From positions 1-16,909 of the forward strand of contig DASYUK010000369.1 in assembly GCA_036001325.1 (NCBI GenBank): a DNA stretch of 16,909 bases, given 5' to 3'. This DNA is from DASVHS01 sp036001325 (GTDB taxonomy: Bacteria > Acidobacteriota > Thermoanaerobaculia > Gp7-AA8). The notes beneath the pieces were generated by a model that did not search any database, was not told where the DNA came from, and was given only the letters and a program-made list of their open reading frames with translations. Position 1 is the first letter of the stretch. Each line of letters begins with the position of its first letter. This document shows, in pieces, positions 6,817 to 12,564 of this stretch. The position numbers and the translations under genes were made by a program.

Positions 6817-8475
6817 TCAATGATGCGGACTCGAAGGTCTGCGCCGCGTTGGCACCGGCGCATCGGTGGGCGGCAAACCGAACAGACCGGGCGCAACGTA
6901 CTTCGCGGCCGAGAGTGCATCGATGCGCCCGTAGCCGAATTGGAAGTCGTACCCCTTGTCGCCGAGGTCGAAGGCACTGAGCTTCAACGCCAGGCGGATA
7001 GCTTGAGACGTCGCGTTCGGCGCGAGCGACCACACCAGCGACGCAACGCCGACGACGTGCGGCGTCGCCATCGACGTGCCGCTCAGATACTCGTAGTCAT
7101 CGGGGACGTTCGTGGCCGTGACTTCCTGCTTGCCGGCATTGGCAACGAGCTGGTCACCGTCCTTCTTCAATGTGGAAAGCACGACACCCCACGGGAAGCT
7201 CGCATCCGCCGGATCGACTCCGCAACTCAATCCGTTGCAAACCGGCGGCAGCAGCGTCCACGTCAGGAAGTCGGTCCTCGCATCGTTCGGAACGATGATG
7301 ATGGCGGCCGCGCCGGCTTTGACCAGATTCTGAGCCTTGTCGTGGAAGTAGATGTCGCCGCGCCGAACGATCGCGATCTTGCCTTTCACGTCGGCGGGAA
7401 TCTCCTCCGGTTTTCCGAGGCCGCAGAAGATCGTCTGGCCATGAATCTCGCCGTTTTGCGATCCCTGAAGCGGGAAGGCCCGTATCGCCTGACCATCGGC
7501 GTCGATCTCGACCAGATGCGCTGAGCCGACCGGCACGCTCGACAGCACATCGACGCCCGGACCGGCGAAGACGACTCCCGGCCCCCAGCTCGAGAACTCA
7601 GCGAGCTCGCTGTTGGCGTTGACCGCAGAGACGGCGACGACCTGGTCATACGCACCCGGATAATCGATCGCCCGCCCGCCTCGATTTCCAGCAGCCGCGA
7701 CGACGAGGATTCCTTCGTTGATGGCGCGAGCAAACATCGCACGCTCCGGCTCCGACGCCCCCGGCGCGCCAAGCGACAGATTGATGATCCAGTTCCCGCC
7801 GATCTCGTTCTTCTTGTTGATGACCCAATCCATGCCGGCCATCACGGTTTCGTCGGTTCCTGAGCCGTTTGCCTGCAGCACCTTCACGCTCCAGATGCGA
7901 ACTTCAGGCGCGACACCGACGACGCCGATGTCGTTGTCGCTCGCACCGATTGTTCCCGCGACGTGCGTGCCGTGGCCGTGATCGTCCTTCGGGTCGTTCG
8001 TCTTGGTGAAGACGTTGTAACCGCCGGCGTAACGATCCTTCAGCTCGGGATGGTTGTAGTCGATGCCGGTGTCCACAACAGCGACATTCACGATGCCTTT
8101 GCCGCGCGTGTACTTCCAGATGTCGCGCGCGTGCACGAGATCGATTCCGTACGGAATGCGCTGCGGCCGGGCGTCGAGCGCAGGTGTGCGCGGAACGGTA
8201 CCGCTCGCGTACCTCTCGATCACAGGCGAGAGATAGTCGACATCAGACGACTTGCGCAGCGTTGCCGCTTCCGCCTCAGTCAGATCGGCGGCGATGAAGT
8301 TGACGTGCGCAAATGTGCGCACATCGTGCGTCGTGAATTCCGCTGGATCGCGCACCAGACGCAGCCCGGTCACGGCTGCCGGGCGCCGCATCGAAATCAG
8401 ATATCGCGTCTTCGTCTCAGCAAAGAGCGGTGCGGCTGCAGCAATCGCGATCAGTACGGCGAGTAATTTCTTCAT
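6817..8475 (-). CDS. Secreted subtilisin-like serine protease (S8) with inserted PA domain
   Basis: A 552-aa exported endopeptidase. The Sec signal is MKKLLAVLIAIAAAAPLFAE. Next is an I9-like propeptide (about 22-90, YLISMRRPAAV to VDYLSPVIERYA). The S8 catalytic domain carries the full set: Asp135 in VAVVDTGIDYNHPEL, His168 in HGHGTHVAGTIGA, oxyanion Asn264 in AAAGNRGG and Ser468 in SGTSMATPHVVGVASL. Between Asn and Ser, about residues 335-455, lies a PA domain (VKGKIAIVRRGDIYFHDKAQ, NLVKAGAAAIIIVPNDA). After a short S8 tail the protein ends in a basic Pro/Arg stretch with no sorting domain, so secretion rather than anchoring is expected. AAAGGA lies before the ATG. The metalloprotease gene ends 13 bp upstream, so the two are very likely cotranscribed. 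Confidence 0.95.
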   Translation of the reverse strand: MKKLLAVLIAIAAAAPLFAETKTRYLISMRRPAAVTGLRLVRDPAEFTTHDVRTFAHVNFIAADLTEAEAATLRKSSDVDYLSPVIERYASGTVPRTPALDARPQRIPYGIDLVHARDIWKYTRGKGIVNVAVVDTGIDYNHPELKDRYAGGYNVFTKTNDPKDDHGHGTHVAGTIGASDNDIGVVGVAPEVRIWSVKVLQANGSGTDETVMAGMDWVINKKNEIGGNWIINLSLGAPGASEPERAMFARAINEGILVVAAAGNRGGRAIDYPGAYDQVVAVSAVNANSELAEFSSWGPGVVFAGPGVDVLSSVPVGSAHLVEIDADGQAIRAFPLQGSQNGEIHGQTIFCGLGKPEEIPADVKGKIAIVRRGDIYFHDKAQNLVKAGAAAIIIVPNDARTDFLTWTLLPPVCNGLSCGVDPADASFPWGVVLSTLKKDGDQLVANAGKQEVTATNVPDDYEYLSGTSMATPHVVGVASLVWSLAPNATSQAIRLALKLSAFDLGDKGYDFQFGYGRIDALSAAKYVAPGLFGLPPTDAPVPTRRRPSSPHH

Positions 8476-8488
8476 GGGTCCTTTCGGT

Positions 8489-9925
8489 CTACCGTCCTCG
8501 CTTCAGTGTACGGCGTCCGGGTGGTGGCCCGTCATCTGCCGAGCGCGCCCAACCCAGATCGATGAGCTGATTGATCGTGAGATCCACTCCGTGGCCGACA
8601 TCGTCGTTGATCGCCGGCTCCATCAGAAGATTTGGTGATGCCGTCACGTCCCAATGGAACACCGATGAGCCGGTGACCAGAGTGCACGGCGCATAGAGCT
8701 TGGCCAGACCGGTATTGCTCGCTCCGGCCATCGTCGATGGATCGACGCGCAGCATCGCGCGCACGCCGGCGGCGATTTGCGCGCGGATCGCCTCGCCGTC
8801 GTCGGCGTTGATGCTGATGATCGGAATGGTGATGCTTGTGTCATCTCCGCCCATTCCCGGCGCCAGACAGGTATCGCGGCGGTTGTCGACGATGAGGACG
8901 CCGCTGGCTCCGGCGGTCTGCGCATTTTGTGCTTTCTTCACGAAGGTGCACGTGCCGCGATCGACCAGGGCAATGTTGCCGGAGATCGCGCTCGCATTCG
9001 TATACGGCGAGCAGCCGTCAGTCGTTGAGGGGCCGTCGGCGTCGTTCGCGTCCTCCGCGGCGACGATGCTGCCGGTGAGCGCGGTCTGATCAGCGCGTGC
9101 GCCGAACGACGCGGTCCCGATGTCGAAGTTTCGCGCAATCTCTGACGGCGCCAACACGGTCAGCGTCGTGGCGTTGCCGAGGATCTCGTTGGCCATCATG
9201 CGCGTCGACGGGCCGTCCCACACGAGACGGCCGGTGTTGAGCGCCGACTGACGTCGTTGCGCCGCGGTCATCTGATCCCACCGCAGCCCTGTCGCGGTGT
9301 CGAGCATGTGCTGCTCGTGAACGCTCGGCATTCCCTGCAGATCGGCGCCGCTCGTGAGATTGACCGTTCCCGAGACGCCGAAGCCGTGCGCCAACTCGTG
9401 CAGCAGAACGACGACGAGGTCGACCTTGTCGCCGTGTTTGCCGTCGAGACCGTAGTACCACTTGAGGCCCGCGCACTGATCGGTGTCGAGCAGCGAGTTG
9501 AATGTCGCGGTGATGTCGCTCGTGCCGGGGCGCAGATCTTTGCCGGCGAGCGAATTCGCGAGGGCGACCGGATACCAGACGTTCTGCTTGAGCGCGCCTT
9601 CGAAGTTCGACAGGAAATCCATCGGCGCCGCCGATCCGAGGATGTTGCAGGAATCGGTGCCGCGATTGATCGGCGAGAACGTAGCGTTGACGAGAATCTC
9701 CACGTTGCTCTGGAGAAGCTTGCTCCAGACGCCGGCGGCGTGGCGAAAGGCGTTGAGCCTCTGCTCACCGAGCGTTTTGCCTTCGTTGCCGCCGACCGGC
9801 TCCGCAGGCGTCGGGTCGTTGAATCCTTTGCCCGCGGCGTCGGTGTTCACGATCGTGATCGTCGCTTTCGCGAACAGCGATGGAGCGGCGAGGATCAATA
9901 GAAGAAGGATGGGCAGTCGCTTCAT
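8489..9925 (-). CDS. Secreted metzincin-like (leishmanolysin/M8-like) metalloprotease with inserted PA domain
   Basis: A 478-aa exported protein with the signal MKRLPILLLLILAAPSLFA. The zinc motif HELAHGFGVSG is at 176-186 (His176, Glu177, His180). A PA domain follows at about 280-395 (SGNIALVDRGTCTFVKKAQN, AQTAGASGVLIVDN). Near the C-terminus, FHWDVTASPNLLMEP provides His424 and Met435. An HExxH, a long insertion, then HW with a Met eleven residues later is the arrangement I recall for leishmanolysin's third zinc ligand and Met-turn. The protein would then be a metzincin with a PA domain inside its catalytic domain. The last conserved block is DLTINQLIDLGW. A basic tail ends the protein. The Shine-Dalgarno GAGGGAG lies within the end of the small upstream gene, 2 bp before this ATG. 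Zinc-protease class is sure; the M8 relationship is my inference. Confidence 0.85.
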   Translation of the reverse strand: MKRLPILLLLILAAPSLFAKATITIVNTDAAGKGFNDPTPAEPVGGNEGKTLGEQRLNAFRHAAGVWSKLLQSNVEILVNATFSPINRGTDSCNILGSAAPMDFLSNFEGALKQNVWYPVALANSLAGKDLRPGTSDITATFNSLLDTDQCAGLKWYYGLDGKHGDKVDLVVVLLHELAHGFGVSGTVNLTSGADLQGMPSVHEQHMLDTATGLRWDQMTAAQRRQSALNTGRLVWDGPSTRMMANEILGNATTLTVLAPSEIARNFDIGTASFGARADQTALTGSIVAAEDANDADGPSTTDGCSPYTNASAISGNIALVDRGTCTFVKKAQNAQTAGASGVLIVDNRRDTCLAPGMGGDDTSITIPIISINADDGEAIRAQIAAGVRAMLRVDPSTMAGASNTGLAKLYAPCTLVTGSSVFHWDVTASPNLLMEPAINDDVGHGVDLTINQLIDLGWARSADDGPPPGRRTLKRGR

Positions 9926-9927
9926 CG

Positions 9928-10212
9928 CTACTTCTCCCTCGCCTTGTGTGGCTCCGGTGTCTGATCCTGGTGGAGGAACCGCTGCGCCGCTTCGTTGCTC
10001 TCGACGCAGACGATGACGATCGAGCCGTCGGGAGCGACGCGCGCGAGTGCGACCGTGTGGATCGGCGCCGAGGCGACCAGCATCCCGTCTGCGGTCTGCG
10101 TGACTTCGGCCGGCGTCTCGAAGAGCGAGGTCAAGTCCTCGGTCTTCGGGGCGAAGACAGCGTTGGCAAGCGCAGCCGCCATGAAAGCGAAGACGACAGT
10201 CCTATTCGACAT
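9928..10212 (-). CDS. Small exported protein coupled to the metalloprotease gene, function unknown
   Basis: A 94-aa protein with signal peptide MSNRTVVFAFMAAALANAVFA and a mature part of about 73 residues. Features are HTVALARVAPDGSIVIVCV, then ESNEAAQRFLHQ, and a charged Pro/Glu/Lys end. The start has a near-perfect Shine-Dalgarno (AAGGAGGT, 10217-10224) and a spacing of 4 bases, the best in the window, so expression may be high. The stop is 2 bp before the metalloprotease ATG: translation is coupled. The DGS-hydrophobic-Cys-xxx-EAA-x-x-F pattern resembles small exported proteins annotated as post-PEP-CTERM-1 in databases, from memory only. Possible roles include chaperone, inhibitor or substrate of the neighbouring proteases; none is shown. 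The single mature cysteine could form a dimer. Confidence 0.8.
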   Translation of the reverse strand: MSNRTVVFAFMAAALANAVFAPKTEDLTSLFETPAEVTQTADGMLVASAPIHTVALARVAPDGSIVIVCVESNEAAQRFLHQDQTPEPHKAREK

Positions 10213-10216
10213 CGCG

Positions 10217-10250
10217 ACCTCCTTGGGAAGGCATTTATTTTAGCGAATGT
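10217..10250 (-). promoter_or_regulatory. Strong Shine-Dalgarno and possible -10 box upstream of the protease operon
   Basis: On the minus strand AAGGAGGT (10224-10217) stands 4 bases from the ATG. About 10 bases further upstream, CTAAAATAAAT offers a -10-like TAAAAT. No convincing -35 box is seen; the expected position falls at the arm of the hairpin repeat 10260-10280. This would be the promoter for the run small protein, metalloprotease, subtilase. Confidence 0.35.
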
Positions 10251-10257
10251 TTGAGTG

Positions 10258-10304
10258 GAGGACAGCCGCCTCGGCTGTCCCGACAGGGGAGGCGCCTGTC
10301 GTCC
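10258..10304. repeat. GGACAGG-family double-hairpin repeat (copy 1, intergenic)
   Basis: Two adjacent hairpins: GGACAGCCG (10260-10268), loop CCT, CGGCTGTCC (10272-10280); and CGACAGG (10281-10287), loop of 7, CCTGTCG (10295-10301). The outer sequence GGAGGAC at the left is matched by GTCcTCC-like GTCGTCC at the right. The layout and much of the sequence match the copy at 13292-13340. It lies between the end of the upstream subtilase and the small exported protein. A terminator role is possible, but there is no T-tract on either strand. Confidence 0.75.
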
Positions 10305-10308
10305 ACGA

Positions 10309-11952
10309 TTAGTGCCGACGGACGGCGCGCGTGCGCGGACCCGAAAACGGCGTCGAAGGCACACCGAACTTCGCCGGCGCAACCTGCTTCGCCGCGCTGA
10401 GCGCGTCGACCATGCCGTTGCCGTACACCGTGTCGAATCCCGCATCTCCGAGATCGACGGCAGTGTGCAGCAGGGCCTGGCGGATATCACCGGCGCTGAT
10501 CGTCGGCGCGGCCGACCACACGAGCGCGGCCACTCCCACGGCATGCGGCGTGGCCATCGAGGTCCCGCTCAGGACTTCGTAGTCATCGGCGCGATCGGTG
10601 ATCGTGATCTGTCCCGTGGCATTGTTCACGAGCGCCGTTCCATCGGCTTGAGTCAAGGCGATCGTCACCGGCCAGGCGAATGCGTCCGCCCCCGGGTCGC
10701 TCGTGTTTCTCAATGTCCAGGTCAGCGCGCTGGTGGCGTCGTTGTTGTAAATGATGATTCCTGCAGCGCCTGCACTCACAGCGTTATGCGCCTTCGCGTT
10801 GAACGAGAGCTCGCCGCGCTGAATCACGGCAATCTTCCCCGCGACGCTCGCCGGGAACTCCTCGGGCTTTCCGATTCCGCATTTCACGAAACCCGCGGTG
10901 ACGGTTCCTCGCTTCGATAATTCGATCTCCGCGCCCGCAAACGTCCCCGCGTTGGTGAGCGCACCGGCCGACGAACCCTGGCCGACTGGATAAGTCGACA
11001 GAACGCTGACACCGGGTGCGACGACAGCGAGCTCCGGCCCCTGATTGGAAAAGCCGGCGACGACGCGACTCTGATCGACCGCTCCGATGGCAAGGACATC
11101 GCGATACGCAGCGGGATAATCGACAGGCGCCGGGCCGATCGTCGACGATTCGTTGCCCGATGCCGCGCAGATGAGCAGCCCGGCGTCGATAGCGCGGCCG
11201 AACGCCTCACGCTCCGCGACGCTCGGCGTGACCGAACCGAGCGAAAGATTGATCACCCAATCGCCGCCGAGAGTGTTCTTTTTGTCGAGGACCCAGTCGA
11301 GCGCGGAGATGATCCGATCGCTCGATCCGCTTCCTTTCGAATTGAGGACCTTGACCGACCACAGCTTCACATGCGGCGCGACACCGACGACGCCGACATT
11401 GTTGTCGGCCGCGGCGATCGTACCGGCGACGTGAGTACCATGTCCGTTGTCGTCTTTCGGATCGTCCGTGTTGCCGTACGTGTTGAAACCGCCGGCATAG
11501 ACGCCGGCGAGATCGGGATGCGTGTAATCGATTCCGGTGTCGATGACCACGACGTTGATCCCTTCGCCGTGCGTGACCGGCCACACTTCGCGCGCGCGCA
11601 CGAGATCGATGCCGAAGGGCACGGTCTGCGCGAACGGATTGACGACGTCGGCGTTGGTGGTGACGCCGCCGAGGTCGAGCGCGTGACGCTCGACGACCGG
11701 CTCGATGTAACGAACTTCCACCGACCTGCGCAGCGCCGCCGCTTCGTCATCAGAGAGATCGGCGGCGAAGCCGCTGATCGATCGGAACGACTCGACGCTT
11801 CGCGGCCGCGGCGTCGTCTCGATGTCGCGGATCATCACCGCCGCGCGGGCAACCGGGACGAAAGCGCGCGTGGCAACGATGTAACGCTGCGTCGCGGCAG
11901 AGAGAGTCGAGGCAAGAGCGAGAGCGAAGAAGAACGTGACGAGTCGTTTCAT
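10309..11952 (-). CDS. Secreted subtilisin-like serine protease (S8) with inserted PA domain, paralogue of 6817-8475
   Basis: A 547-aa protein when started at ATG 11952-11950; the in-frame TTG one codon earlier is less likely. Signal MKRLVTFFFALALASTLSAA, then an I9-like propeptide (YIVATRAFVPVARAAV to VRYIEPVVERHA). The catalytic residues are Asp138 (VVVIDTGIDYTHPDL), His171 (NGHGTHVAGTIAAADNN), oxyanion Asn267 (CAASGNESS) and Ser465 (SGTSMATPHAVGVAALVWS). The PA domain lies at about 335-450 (VAGKIAVIQRGELSFNAKAH, NAVSAGAAGIIIYNND). Domain order, length and tail (VAPxxFGxP...) match the second subtilase closely, so the two probably arose by local duplication, with the small protein and metalloprotease between them today. 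It ends in a short Arg-rich tail. Only a weak GGATCA precedes the start. Its 5' side faces the palindromic element and the divergent CoA-binding gene. Confidence 0.94.
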   Translation of the reverse strand: MKRLVTFFFALALASTLSAATQRYIVATRAFVPVARAAVMIRDIETTPRPRSVESFRSISGFAADLSDDEAAALRRSVEVRYIEPVVERHALDLGGVTTNADVVNPFAQTVPFGIDLVRAREVWPVTHGEGINVVVIDTGIDYTHPDLAGVYAGGFNTYGNTDDPKDDNGHGTHVAGTIAAADNNVGVVGVAPHVKLWSVKVLNSKGSGSSDRIISALDWVLDKKNTLGGDWVINLSLGSVTPSVAEREAFGRAIDAGLLICAASGNESSTIGPAPVDYPAAYRDVLAIGAVDQSRVVAGFSNQGPELAVVAPGVSVLSTYPVGQGSSAGALTNAGTFAGAEIELSKRGTVTAGFVKCGIGKPEEFPASVAGKIAVIQRGELSFNAKAHNAVSAGAAGIIIYNNDATSALTWTLRNTSDPGADAFAWPVTIALTQADGTALVNNATGQITITDRADDYEVLSGTSMATPHAVGVAALVWSAAPTISAGDIRQALLHTAVDLGDAGFDTVYGNGMVDALSAAKQVAPAKFGVPSTPFSGPRTRAVRRH

Positions 11953-11957
11953 CAAGC

Positions 11958-11979
11958 TGATCCGTTGGTGATCCGTTGG
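11958..11979 (+). repeat. Tandem 11-bp duplication (TGATCCGTTGG x2) at the border of element 2
   Basis: TGATCCGTTGG occurs at 11958-11968 and again at 11969-11979, running directly into GGTCAGG of element 2. It matches the TGAAAGGTTGG pair at element 1 in unit length, phase, the invariant TGA and GTTGG, and in having the three variable bases identical within the pair. Confidence 0.85.
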
Positions 11980-12050
11980 GGTCAGGTCTTTAATTTTCAG
12001 TCTTTTCTACGACCTGAAGAAGAAAACTGAAAATCGAAGACCTGACCCCA
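11977..12050. repeat. Palindromic repeat of the GGGGTCAGGTCT family (element 2)
   Basis: The left arm TGGGGTCAGGTCTTTAATTTT and the right arm are inverted copies differing mainly at a TA/CG pair and a one-base gap. The core TCTACGACCTGAAGAAGAAAA corresponds to the TCTACrACTGGrAGAAAAAA cores of element 1. The element is a single unit of 74 bp against the double unit of element 1. It sits in the divergent intergenic region between the subtilase (minus) and the CoA-binding gene (plus), where promoters of both would be expected, and may carry or disrupt one. Confidence 0.85.
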
Positions 12051-12109
12051 TTTTGTTATTTGGTACGAAAAACGAAAGGCCCTACAGGCGTGTGATATTC
12101 CTGACGACT

Positions 12110-12553
12110 ATGACTGACTGGAAGTCGAATCTGATTACCGATACGAAGGCGATCCTGGATCTGATCCGATCGACGAAAATCATCGCGGTTCTCGGCATCA
12201 AGCCTGAGTCGCACTCCGGCAAGCCGGCGCATTACGTGCCCGCGCACATGGCTGCGGCCGGTTACGAAATCGTTCCAGTTCCCGTCTACTTTCCCGACGT
12301 CACCGAGATCCTCGGCAAAAAAGTCTTCCGGAAGCTCGCGGACATCGGACGACCGATCGATATGGTGAATGTGTTCCGGCGCCCGAACGACATTCCGCCG
12401 CACATCGACGACATCATCGCCGCGAAACCGAAGAGCGTCTGGTTCCAGCTCGGCATCCGCAATGACGAGGCAGCGCGACGCCTCGCCGAGGCGGGCATCA
12501 AGGTTGTCCAGGACCGCTGTTTGATGGTGGAAGAGGGGCGGCTGTCGCGGTAA
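12110..12553 (+). CDS. CoA-binding domain protein (YccU-like)
   Basis: A 147-aa cytoplasmic protein with a Rossmann-type CoA_binding fold like E. coli YccU (137 aa). Seen: IIAVLGIKPESHSGKPAHYV (nucleotide-binding start), YEIVPVPVYFPDVTEILGKK, IDMVNVFRRPNDIPPHIDDI, SVWFQLGIRNDEAARRLAEA, GIKVVQDRCLMVEEGRL. The closing DRCLMVE block is the family's usual end. I chose ATG 12110 because the homologous sequence begins just after it; an earlier in-frame TTG at 12053 would put element-border sequence in the protein. No clear Shine-Dalgarno is present. The molecular role of the family is not settled; binding of CoA or acyl-CoA is inferred from the fold. It is followed directly by the hydrolase reading frame. 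Confidence 0.9.
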   Translation: MTDWKSNLITDTKAILDLIRSTKIIAVLGIKPESHSGKPAHYVPAHMAAAGYEIVPVPVYFPDVTEILGKKVFRKLADIGRPIDMVNVFRRPNDIPPHIDDIIAAKPKSVWFQLGIRNDEAARRLAEAGIKVVQDRCLMVEEGRLSR

Positions 12554-12564
12554 CGACGTCCCGT

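Noticed and set aside
5786..6823. 345-codon plus-strand frame opposite corA
   Set aside because: Mirror of the corA frame; CorA has the GMN signature and membrane helices, and the antisense product shows nothing.
10260..10301. Double hairpin considered as a terminator for the upstream subtilase
   Set aside because: No T-tract, and a matching copy lies inside a coding frame at 13292-13340, so it is classed as a repeat; a secondary termination role is not excluded.
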